64,000 bases of DNA, from assembly GCA_958295525.1 (NCBI GenBank), contig OY282355.1, positions 719,504-783,503 on the forward strand. Direction: 5' to 3'. A program made the translations under genes and the position numbers. Below the pieces are notes generated by a model. The model was not told where the DNA came from and ran no database searches. It saw only the letters and a program-made list of their open reading frames with translations. The DNA comes from an uncultured Dehalococcoidia bacterium (GTDB lineage: Bacteria; Chloroflexota; Dehalococcoidia; Lucifugimonadales; Australimonadaceae). Each line of letters starts with the position of its first letter. Position 1 is the first letter of the stretch. Shown here one piece after another: positions 57,153-64,000 of the stretch.

Positions 57153-58892
57153 CTAGGGGTAGGAGACGATGCCTTCTATGACGTGAACGGGCTCGCGGTA
57201 GTGGACGACGCGCGGGTCTTCGACGGTTTGGGCGAGCGAGGCGCCGGGCGGCACCATCGGGTAGACGTTCTCCTCCGGCGAGACGCGGAAGTCGAGGAGG
57301 TACGGGCCGCGGTGATGAGCGGCGGTGGCGAGCGCGAAGCCCACGTCGTCTTTCTCGTCCACGCGCTTCCCGGGAATGCCGTAGGCGGCGGCGAGTTGGA
57401 CGTAGTCGGGCCCGCTCATCGAGACGGATTTGTAGTGGTGGTCGTAGAACAACTCTTGCCACTGGCGCACCATGCCGAGGTAGCCGTTGTTCATAATGCA
57501 GATCTTGACGGGCAAATGCTCCTGCGAGATCGTCGCCAGTTCCTGCAGCGTCATCTGAAAGCCGCCGTCGCCGCAGATTCCCCAGACGGTGGAGTCGGGG
57601 CGGGCGACTTGCGCGCCGATGAGCGCCGGGACTTCGAACCCCATCACGCCGAGCCCGCCGGACGACACGAACGAGTTGGCGTTCGGCAGGAAGAGGAACT
57701 GCGCCGCCCACATCTGATGCTGGCCGACGCCGGTGACGACCACCGGGTCGGCGTCGTGCTCCACGAGTTTGTTGAGTTCGCGGAGAACGTATTGCGGGGT
57801 CATCACGTCGCTGTCCGGCACGTCCAGGCTGGGGTGCTCCAGTTCCAGGTCGCGCATGCGCTCCAGCCAGGGCGTTCGGGCGTTGCGCCGCAGGAGGGGG
57901 AGGAGCGCCTCCAGCGCCGTTTTCACGTCGCCCACGAGCGCCACGTCGGCCTTGACGTTCTTGTTGATCTGCGACGGCTCGATGTCTATGTGGATGATGC
58001 GGGCGTTGGGGCCGAAGGTGCCCGGCCTGCCGATGACGCGGTCGTCGAAGCGCATCCCCACGCCGACGATGAGGTCGGACTCGGTGGTGGCGGCGTTGCT
58101 CCAATACATACCGTGCATACCGATCATTCCGTAGCCGAGCCGGTGGTGGCGGGGGAAGGCGGAGGTTCCGTGCAAGGTGTTCAGCGTCGGAGCGTTGATC
58201 TTCTCCGCGACGCAGCGCAGCGCGTCCCACGCGCCGGAGACGTGGACGCCGTGCCCTGCGATGAGCAGGGGGCGCTCCGCCTCGTTGATGAGCCGGGCGG
58301 CTTCGCGGACGCTTTCGGGGTCCGGAGCGGGGCGCGTTCCGCCGACGCTGCCGTCCGGGACGTATTCGGATGAGTACTCGAAGTCGAGCGCCTCGGCCTG
58401 CACGTCTTTGGGGATGTCTATGAGCACGGGGCCGGGGCGGCCTTGCCTGGCGACGCGGAAGGCTTCCTGCAGGATGGGGCCGATGTCGTCGGGGTCCATC
58501 ACGAGGTAGGACTTTTTGACGGCGGGGGCGGCCATCGCGCAGGTGTCGCACTCTTGGAACGCTTCGGTGCCGATGAAGGGGCGGGCGACCTGGCCGGTGA
58601 TGGCGAGCAGGGGGGTGGAGTCCATTTTGGCGGCGGCGAGGCCGGTCATCAGGTTCGTCGCGCCGGGGCCGGAGGTTGCGACGCAGACGCCGACGCCGCC
58701 GGTGAGTCGGGAGTACGCTTCGGCGGCGTGGGCGGCGGCCTGTTCGTGGCGCATCAGCACGTGGCGAATGCCGGGATAATGCCAAAGGGCGTCGTAGAAC
58801 GGGAGAATCGCTCCGCCCGGATGGCCGAATATGACATCGACGCCTTCTTTCAGCAAGGCGTCGCAAACGGCGCTGGCTCCGATCATTCGCAT
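57153..58892 (-). CDS. ilvB: Acetolactate synthase large subunit-like
   Basis: A 579-residue thiamine diphosphate enzyme: HPGGAILPFYDAL, RHEQAAAHAAEAYSR with the TPP-activating Glu50, TSGPGATNLMTGLA, the FAD-binding-domain region, and the TPP motif CGDGGFQMTLQELATISQEH ending with NN near residue 444. It condenses two pyruvates to acetolactate in branched-chain amino acid synthesis. No regulatory subunit (ilvN) or other ilv gene is nearby, so an ilvB-like relative with another role is possible, but motif match is strong. ATG at 58892. Confidence 0.9.
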   Translation of the reverse strand: MRMIGASAVCDALLKEGVDVIFGHPGGAILPFYDALWHYPGIRHVLMRHEQAAAHAAEAYSRLTGGVGVCVATSGPGATNLMTGLAAAKMDSTPLLAITGQVARPFIGTEAFQECDTCAMAAPAVKKSYLVMDPDDIGPILQEAFRVARQGRPGPVLIDIPKDVQAEALDFEYSSEYVPDGSVGGTRPAPDPESVREAARLINEAERPLLIAGHGVHVSGAWDALRCVAEKINAPTLNTLHGTSAFPRHHRLGYGMIGMHGMYWSNAATTESDLIVGVGMRFDDRVIGRPGTFGPNARIIHIDIEPSQINKNVKADVALVGDVKTALEALLPLLRRNARTPWLERMRDLELEHPSLDVPDSDVMTPQYVLRELNKLVEHDADPVVVTGVGQHQMWAAQFLFLPNANSFVSSGGLGVMGFEVPALIGAQVARPDSTVWGICGDGGFQMTLQELATISQEHLPVKICIMNNGYLGMVRQWQELFYDHHYKSVSMSGPDYVQLAAAYGIPGKRVDEKDDVGFALATAAHHRGPYLLDFRVSPEENVYPMVPPGASLAQTVEDPRVVHYREPVHVIEGIVSYP

Positions 58893-59029
58893 CGTCGCAT
58901 AGTCCTCGGGCGGCGCGCCGCTATGGCGCTGCGCGCTTTCGTTAATCGTATCAGCGCGCTTCCGCGAGCGTCAACGAGGTTCGGCGCGGGGTGGGGGCGC
59001 TTGCCGAACCGGACGGCGCCCTCGCGCGC

Positions 59030-59093
59030 CCAGTCGTTCCCGCGCAGCCGGGACCTCGCCCCTTGCCCCCGTCCTTCCCGCGTAGGCGAGAAG
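59030..59093. repeat. Degenerate palindromic repeats, two copies
   Basis: GTTCCCGCGCAGCCGGGACC and CTTCCCGCGTAGGCGAGAAGG are decayed copies in the 315-base gap upstream of the methyltransferase operon; the gap also carries a TATGAT promoter. Confidence 0.6.
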
Positions 59094-59173
59094 GATGCCC
59101 CCGGACGAGGCGCGTAGCGCCCCGCCGCGGGGCGCACGGAATCGCCATGTATCCCATGGCGGCCATGCTGCGC

Positions 59174-59179
59174 TATGAT
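59174..59179 (+). promoter_or_regulatory. -10 promoter element TATGAT
   Basis: TGCGCTATGAT precedes the GTG at 59208 by 28 bases. An ATG inside this hexamer (59175) could be read as a longer start for the methyltransferase, but GGGAG before the GTG favours the latter. Confidence 0.5.
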
Positions 59180-59207
59180 TCCCTCACCACCAATTCAGGG
59201 AGTTCGC

Positions 59208-60095
59208 GTGACCACGACCGCCCGCCGCCCCGCCCAGGTCAACGACCTCGATCTGGCCAACTGGCAGCAGTACGACGACATCCTCACGGACAGCCTGTGG
59301 GTGTTGGACGCGCGCGACTCCAGCGGGGCGCATCAGGCCGACTACCACGGCAACTTCATCCCGCAGATTCCCCATCAGATGCTCCGCCGGTTCACCAAGG
59401 CGGGCGACGCCGTGCTCGACCCGTTCATCGGCAGCGGCACGACCGCGATAGAGGCGGCGCGCCTCGGGCGGGAATGCGTCGGCGTCGAACTCTCGCCCCG
59501 GGTCGCGCAGGTCGCCCGCGAGCGCATCCGGCAAGACCGGCTCGCCCTCGACGGCGCCCTTCCGATCCGCCCGCCCGGCTCCGCCCCGCCGCCGGACGAT
59601 GGCGGCATCATCGTCGGCGACAGCAGCGCGCCGGAGACGCGGGAGGCGATCGCCGAGCGTTTGGACGCGCTGGGGAAGCGCGGCGCGCAGATGCTCATTA
59701 TGCATCCGCCGTATCACAACATCATTCATTTCAGCGACCATCCGCTGGATTTGAGCAACTGCCCCGACGCGGGGCATTTCATCAGGCGTTTCTTGGAGGT
59801 GTACGCGAATGTCGGGCGCTTTCTAGACGCAGGGCGCCACTTGGCGGTGGTCATCGGAGACATCTACGCCAACGCCGAATGGCTGCCGCTGCAGAACCTC
59901 GTGACCAACGCGCTGCTCGGAACCGGCGAGTTGCGCCTCAAGAGCATCATCGTCAAAAACATGGTCAACAACCGCGCCAAGCGCAACCAGGAGCATCTCT
60001 GGCGCTACCGCGCGCTCGCCAACGGCTTCTACATCTTCAAGCACGAGTACGTCCTGCTGTTTCAGAAGCGTCACTCCACAGGAGGCGCAGCGTGA
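59208..60095 (+). CDS. Type II DNA methyltransferase
   Basis: A 295-residue methyltransferase. Motif I is AVLDPFIGSGTTAIEAARLG (about 72-92), and the catalytic motif IV is MHPPYHNIIHF, of the PPY group. Order I then IV with a short spacer (about 75 residues) differs from the beta class at 41 kb. LNLDLANWQQY-like start and KHEYVLLFQK end (FKHEYVLLFQK) are typical of N4/N6 MTases. GTG start chosen by AGGGAG six bases upstream. One-base overlap (TGATG) with the restriction gene. Confidence 0.92.
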   Translation: MTTTARRPAQVNDLDLANWQQYDDILTDSLWVLDARDSSGAHQADYHGNFIPQIPHQMLRRFTKAGDAVLDPFIGSGTTAIEAARLGRECVGVELSPRVAQVARERIRQDRLALDGALPIRPPGSAPPPDDGGIIVGDSSAPETREAIAERLDALGKRGAQMLIMHPPYHNIIHFSDHPLDLSNCPDAGHFIRRFLEVYANVGRFLDAGRHLAVVIGDIYANAEWLPLQNLVTNALLGTGELRLKSIIVKNMVNNRAKRNQEHLWRYRALANGFYIFKHEYVLLFQKRHSTGGAA

Positions 60096-60961
60096 TGGGA
60101 ACGGTCAGCCTCACAAACCAGAAACTGCGTTCGATCCCGAAGCCTGACCTCGACGAACTGGCCAAGAAATTGGAACGAGGCGGAAAAGGAACGGCCGCCG
60201 ACGTGATCATGCGGCTGCTCAACCCGAAGCTGCCCGGCATAGACACAGCGGCCGTCGACAAATTCATCAAAGCCAAATACGCCGAAAAAGTCCGGCGCCG
60301 CCGGGAGACCGTCATCTCCGACGAGGATCTGCTCGCCGAGTTGCAGAAGGTGAAGGGGGTGGACTGGGGCGTCGAACAGGGGCAGTTGGACAGCAAGATC
60401 CAGCGGGAATACGTTCGGAAGTTCGCCCGGTACGACGACTTGGTGCGGGGCGTGGCCGGCAAACTGCACGACGAAATCACCGGTTACGTCGTCGCGTCGT
60501 GGTACAACCACTGGACAACCGAGCTGATCGAGGATCACATCAGCCAGCACTCGAACGTCGTGCCTACCATCAAGGACATCGCAGGCGTTGACTTGTTCTT
60601 CAGAGACGCTCTCTTCGACCTAAAGGTCACGGGATTGCCCAAGACCTGGATGCCGAGAGCAGAAGAGGCGATTGCGAACCCCACGGAACTTGCAAGGTGG
60701 TTGTACGAGAACCAAGGACAGCAGCGGTTCGGCGACAATGCCCGTCTCTATGTCGTGCTCATAGACAGGGAGGACGTCTCCCAAAGTTGGCGGTTGAAGC
60801 GTGAAACAGACATCGTCTACCCGCAGATAGACGCCTTCCTTGACACGGCGACGGTGGACGATTCGGATGTGTTGCCATTCTCTTTCCGAAAACGCCCCTA
60901 CACGGCAACATGCAAGATACTCTTGGTCACCAAGCAGCGCAGCGTAGAGGAGACGGCGTGA
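60095..60961 (+). CDS. Type II restriction endonuclease-like protein
   Basis: A 288-residue protein translationally coupled to the methyltransferase. DIAGVDLFFRDALFDLKVTG (about residues 163-182) gives a PD-(D/E)XK site: the D of GVD and the D-x-K of FDLK. An N-terminal helical region (RSIPKPDLDELAKKLER) is common in such enzymes. No family name can be given, but its position and motif make it the restriction partner. It has lower GC than the next gene. TGATG overlap with ccdA. Confidence 0.82.
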   Translation: MGTVSLTNQKLRSIPKPDLDELAKKLERGGKGTAADVIMRLLNPKLPGIDTAAVDKFIKAKYAEKVRRRRETVISDEDLLAELQKVKGVDWGVEQGQLDSKIQREYVRKFARYDDLVRGVAGKLHDEITGYVVASWYNHWTTELIEDHISQHSNVVPTIKDIAGVDLFFRDALFDLKVTGLPKTWMPRAEEAIANPTELARWLYENQGQQRFGDNARLYVVLIDREDVSQSWRLKRETDIVYPQIDAFLDTATVDDSDVLPFSFRKRPYTATCKILLVTKQRSVEETA

Positions 60962-61917
60962 TGCAAGAGACGGCGGAGGGGAGTCGCATACGGCAGGCGG
61001 CCGTTCTGGTCGCGGCGTTCGCGGGGGCGATGGCGGTCGCCGTCGTGGGGGCGGTGGTCACCGGGAGCGGGGAGATCGGCGGAGTCACGGGGGGGGTCGA
61101 GGGCGCCGCGGCGCGCGTGGGCAACTTCCTGGGGAGCGTCGGCGACTACTTCTCGTTCGGGTACGCGTTCGGCGCGGGGATGGCGTCGGCGGTCAACCCG
61201 TGCGGGTTCGCAATGCTTCCGGCGTACTTGGGGCTGTATATGAGCGAGCGGGAGGCGAAGCCGCGCGGGTCGGACGAGCACGAGCGGTATGTCGGGGTGT
61301 ACTGGGGCCGGAGCCGGAGCGCGGGGATGGATATGGCGGCGCGGCTGCTGCGCGCGCTCGTGGTGGGGCTGACGGTCACGATGGGGTTCGTCGTGCTGTT
61401 CGCGGCGGTGGGCGTTCCGATTGGGCTTGGCGCGCGGGGCATCGCCGACGCCTTCCCGTGGATCGGGCTGCTGATCGGCGTATTGCTCACGGGGGCGGGC
61501 GCGTACCTGCTGGCGGGCGGGAAGTTGTACAGCGCGCTCGCGGCGCGGATGTCGGCGCGGTTCGGGAACTCCGGGGACACGGGCATACGGAGTTATTTTA
61601 CGTTCGGCGTGGCCTACGGGATAGCGTCGTTGAGTTGCACGCTGCCGATCTTCCTTGCGGTGATCGGCGGGACGTTCACGGCGGAGACGTTTTGGGAGTC
61701 GGCGCTGCAGTTCACGCTGTACGGGCTTGGGATGGGGTCGGTGATCCTTGCGCTGACGCTTGGGATGGCGCTGTTCAAGGGGGCGGTCGCGTCGGGGCTG
61801 CGCCGGGCGCTGCCGTATGCGGGCCCGATCAGCGCGGCGATGCTGCTGCTCGCGGGGACGTTCATCGTCTACTACTGGCTGACGCTGGGCGAGTTGCTGG
61901 GGCGCATTCGGGGCTAG
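60961..61917 (+). CDS. ccdA: CcdA/DsbD-like thiol-disulfide membrane protein
   Basis: A 318-residue protein with about seven transmembrane helices. The hallmark Cys residues are in AVNPCGFAMLPAYL (C81) and ASLSCTLPIFLAV (about C226), placed in helices 1 and 4 of the CcdA core, which carries reducing power across the membrane to cytochrome c maturation or other exported thiol proteins. It has an extra N-terminal helix. Its ATG overlaps the restriction gene stop, so it is probably read from the restriction-modification transcript, although the function is unrelated. Confidence 0.87.
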   Translation: MQETAEGSRIRQAAVLVAAFAGAMAVAVVGAVVTGSGEIGGVTGGVEGAAARVGNFLGSVGDYFSFGYAFGAGMASAVNPCGFAMLPAYLGLYMSEREAKPRGSDEHERYVGVYWGRSRSAGMDMAARLLRALVVGLTVTMGFVVLFAAVGVPIGLGARGIADAFPWIGLLIGVLLTGAGAYLLAGGKLYSALAARMSARFGNSGDTGIRSYFTFGVAYGIASLSCTLPIFLAVIGGTFTAETFWESALQFTLYGLGMGSVILALTLGMALFKGAVASGLRRALPYAGPISAAMLLLAGTFIVYYWLTLGELLGRIRG

Positions 61918-61923
61918 CGTAGG

Positions 61924-62208
61924 CGAGGTTCCCGCCTGCGCGGGCGGAGATGACGAATCAAGGGGCGAGGTTCCCGTCTGCGCGGGAATGACGGGGCAGA
62001 GGGGGGCGAGCGCGCTTCGCGCCGCCATGTTGGTTCCGCTTACGCGAGCGCAGCAGGCCGCCTACTATAAGCGCATCCGCGCAAGCGCGGATGCGCTCCC
62101 CATTACCCCCGGGGCCACGTCATTCCCGCGAAAGCGGGATCCTACCTGCCACTGCCCTCGACAGCGGGGCCGTCCGGGGGCGAGATTCCCGCCTGCGCGG
62201 GAATGACG
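61924..62208. repeat. Palindromic repeat cluster, four copies
   Basis: Copies near 61927 (loop CTGC, with extra GC), 61969 (TCTG loop), 62121 (variant with AAA loop, TTCCCGCGAAAGCGGGAT) and 62185. The remaining bases of this 324-base gap hold an inverted run (GCGCATCCGCGCAAGCGCGGATGCGC near 62076 folds on itself). Confidence 0.85.
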
Positions 62209-62228
62209 AATCAGGGGGACGGGTGGGC

Positions 62229-62234
62229 TAGACT
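62229..62234 (+). promoter_or_regulatory. -10 promoter element TAGACT
   Basis: GGCTAGACT ends seven bases before the GTG at 62242, so the endonuclease Q-like gene is probably transcribed without a leader. Confidence 0.55.
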
Positions 62235-62241
62235 GCGGGGC

Positions 62242-63615
62242 GTGAGTTTCACGGCGGACCTGCATTTGCATTCTCCTTACGCGATGGGCGTGAGCCGCGC
62301 TATTTCGCTGGAGACGCTCGCGTGGTGGGCGGGCGTGAAAGGGCTGGACGCGCTCGCGTGCGGCGACTTCACGCATCCCGCGTGGCTGGCGGAACTGCGG
62401 CGCAAGTTGCGCCCCGCCGAGGATGGCCTGTTCGCGCTGCGCGAAGGGGAGGTCTCGAGCGCACCCGGACGGCTGCCCGCCGAGGAAGGGCGAGACGGGG
62501 TTCTCTCTCCTGCGGAGAGGCGGGACGGGACTCCCTTTCCTGCGGCGGGCGCCGGAAGCGGGACGCGGTTCGTTCTGGGGACGGAGGCGAGTTGCGTCTA
62601 TCCGCAGGGCGGGCGGACGCGGCGAGCGCATCTGCTCGTGCTCGCGCCCGACTTCGCGGCGGTGGACGGCCTTTGCAAGGCGTTCGCTCCGTTCGGCGCG
62701 CTGGAGTCCGACGGACGCCCGACGCTGCGGCTGTCGGGGCGCGACGTCGTGGAGGCGGCGTTGACGGTCAGCCCGCTCTGCGAGGTGATTCCGGCGCACG
62801 TTTGGACGCCCTGGTACGGCGTCTACGGCTCCAAAGGCGGTTTCGACGCGCTCGATGAGTGCTTCGGCGATATGACGCCGCATATCCACGCCGTCGAGAC
62901 CGGCCTGTCGAGCGACCCCGCAATGAATTGGCGAGCGCCGGAGTTGGACGGACGGACGCTCGTGTCGTTCTCGGACGCGCACTCCGCGCCGCGCCTGGGG
63001 CGGGAGTTCACCGTTTTCGCGGGCGCGTCCGGCTACGGGGCGATCATCGAGGGACTGCGGACGGGAGGGGTTGAGTGGACGGGCGAGTTCCATCCGCAGG
63101 AAGGGAAGTACTACTACGACGGCCATCGCAAGTGCGGTGTAAGCGCCGCGCCGGAAGAAGCGGGCGACGGGCGGTGTCCGGCGTGCGGACGCCCGATGAC
63201 GCGGGGCGTGCTTGGGCGCGTGAACTCGGTTGCAAGCCGCGCCGCGCCGTATGGGAACGGAGAACGAGACGCGAGCGGGGAGCGGCGCGGGCAGGGCAGG
63301 GCGGAGGGGGCGCGTCCGCCGTTCCGCCGGCTCGTTCCGCTGGAGGAGATCATCGCCGAAGCGCGGGGGCGCAAAGTCGGGAGCAAGGGGGTCCGCGAGG
63401 CGTACTTCCGGCTGATCGAGCGCGCCGGGCCGGAGTTGCGCGTCCTTACGGAGGCGGACGCGGCGGAGATCAAGGCCGCGTCGGACGGGCGAATTGCGGA
63501 GGGGGTTCTGCGAGCGCGGACGGGCGCGCTGTCGGTCGAGCCGGGGTTCGACGGGCAGTACGGCGTGGTTCGCATCTGGGGCTCGGACGGCGCGCCGTCC
63601 GTTGGCGGACAATAG
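62242..63615 (+). CDS. Endonuclease Q-like PHP-domain protein
   Basis: A 457-residue protein with the endonuclease Q layout. PHP metal site: TADLHLHSPYAMGVSR (H8, H10), TEASCVYPQGG, HVWTPWYGVYGSKGGFDAL, VETGLSSDPAMNWRAPELDG and FSDAHSAPRLGRE. Then a Cys-rich zinc-binding region (HRKCG, RCPACGRPM) and a basic, low-complexity linker before the end. Endonuclease Q nicks DNA 5' of deaminated bases (uracil, hypoxanthine). Two insertions (about residues 72-107 and 340-375, Arg-Gly-rich) are unusual. GTG start is favoured by the -10 seven bases upstream. Confidence 0.85.
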   Translation: MSFTADLHLHSPYAMGVSRAISLETLAWWAGVKGLDALACGDFTHPAWLAELRRKLRPAEDGLFALREGEVSSAPGRLPAEEGRDGVLSPAERRDGTPFPAAGAGSGTRFVLGTEASCVYPQGGRTRRAHLLVLAPDFAAVDGLCKAFAPFGALESDGRPTLRLSGRDVVEAALTVSPLCEVIPAHVWTPWYGVYGSKGGFDALDECFGDMTPHIHAVETGLSSDPAMNWRAPELDGRTLVSFSDAHSAPRLGREFTVFAGASGYGAIIEGLRTGGVEWTGEFHPQEGKYYYDGHRKCGVSAAPEEAGDGRCPACGRPMTRGVLGRVNSVASRAAPYGNGERDASGERRGQGRAEGARPPFRRLVPLEEIIAEARGRKVGSKGVREAYFRLIERAGPELRVLTEADAAEIKAASDGRIAEGVLRARTGALSVEPGFDGQYGVVRIWGSDGAPSVGGQ

Positions 63616-63746
63616 GCCGTTGACAGCGGGGCGGGGCGGGATTGAGCATAAGGGCGGCGCGCGGCTCTCCGTCCCTATAGGCTCTGCCTGCACGGTCGGG
63701 ATGCGGGTTACGCAAAGGTCTCCTCTTGCGGAGCGCCCGCGCGGGG

Positions 63747-63752
63747 TAGAAT
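63747..63752 (+). promoter_or_regulatory. -10 promoter element TAGAAT
   Basis: GGTAGAAT lies 31 bases before the ATG at 63784, in the same form as at 42269 and 43119. Confidence 0.5.
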
Positions 63753-63783
63753 GGCGTAGACTCGCCGACGAGAGGCGCGGACG

Positions 63784-64000
63784 ATGACGATGGAAACCAG
63801 AGACCCCATAGCCTTCCACGAGGCTCACCGCGACAAGTTGCTCGACCACGCGGCTCTTATGTTGGAAGACGACGACCGCCTTCAGGCGTCGGAGAAAATC
63901 TGGGGCGCCGTCTCTCACGCCATCACCGCTATTGCGAAGAAGAGGAATTGGCCGCACAGCGCCTACGCCGACAAGAGAGACATCGCCCGCTACATCGCGG
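63784..64000 (+). CDS. HEPN-like helical protein (PaREP1-type), cut by the window edge
   Basis: The first 72 residues are present, with no stop before the window end. DDRLQASEKIWGAVSHAITA followed by IAKKRNWPHSAYADK matches the HEPN-like protein at 52298, so it belongs to the same family. A TAGAAT promoter supports the start; a second ATG at 63790 is equally possible. Whether a partner gene follows cannot be seen. Confidence 0.75.
   Translation, partial: MTMETRDPIAFHEAHRDKLLDHAALMLEDDDRLQASEKIWGAVSHAITAIAKKRNWPHSAYADKRDIARYIA

Noticed and set aside
58991-60094. Long plus-strand frame continuous with the restriction gene
   Set aside because: It lies in the wrong frame over the methyltransferase gene; its product is Arg/Pro/Ala-rich without domains. 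The restriction gene starts at 60095 by overlap.

Overview
The window is a GC-rich bacterial chromosome fragment (most genes look close to 65-70% GC, many with GTG or TTG starts). Small enzyme families of soil and marine uncultured lineages are common: short-chain dehydrogenases, Gfo/Idh/MocA oxidoreductases, a class III extradiol dioxygenase, an isochorismatase-like hydrolase, an amidohydrolase, a GMC oxidoreductase and a SnoaL-like protein. Lipoproteins with long Pro-Thr tracts, the gene content and the style of the intergenic palindromes suggest Chloroflexota, perhaps a Dehalococcoidia/SAR202-type lineage. That assignment is an inference, because the only RNA gene is one tRNA-Gly(UCC) and there is no rRNA.

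Layout. 0-9 kb: metallo-hydrolase, GH15 glucoamylase/trehalase-like enzyme, degenerate Lgt-like protein, a coupled pair of tiny membrane proteins, a membrane-anchored Mrr-ankyrin protein with a second ankyrin protein, and a DUF433/DUF5615 toxin-antitoxin pair. 9-22 kb: dehydrogenases, isochorismatase-like hydrolase, RtcB divergent from a ring-cleavage dioxygenase, BrnA with a truncated BrnT, an ABC-2 exporter (two permeases plus ATPase), and an oxidoreductase. 21-33 kb: a HEPN two-gene module, a secreted HNH nuclease, a glycosyltransferase, a GMC oxidoreductase, a HigBA-like pair, an Mrr-N/nucleotidyltransferase fusion with HepT, and a three-gene restriction-modification-like operon. 33-40 kb: asparaginase-like protein, then an AT-richer island of Pro-Thr lipoproteins and three paralogous membrane proteins. 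40-50 kb: amidohydrolase, orphan beta-class methyltransferase, a tandemly duplicated HEPN module, two MocA-type oxidoreductases and beta-propeller proteins. 50-64 kb: membrane and HEPN-like proteins, a Xer recombinase, rpiB, tRNA-Gly, birA, ilvB, a type II restriction-modification operon coupled to ccdA, an endonuclease Q-like protein, and a partial HEPN-like gene at the edge.

Three themes tie the window together. (1) Toxin-antitoxin and restriction modules are dense: about eight TA or HEPN modules and three methyltransferase loci in 64 kb. (2) A palindromic repeat with core ATTCCCGCCTACGCGGGAAT fills many intergenic gaps and sometimes reaches into gene ends. (3) Promoters share an extended -10 of the form GCTAnAnT, often so close to the start codon that the transcript must be almost leaderless. 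Several promoter-plus-gene-start segments occur twice, which suggests small cassette duplications shape this genome.
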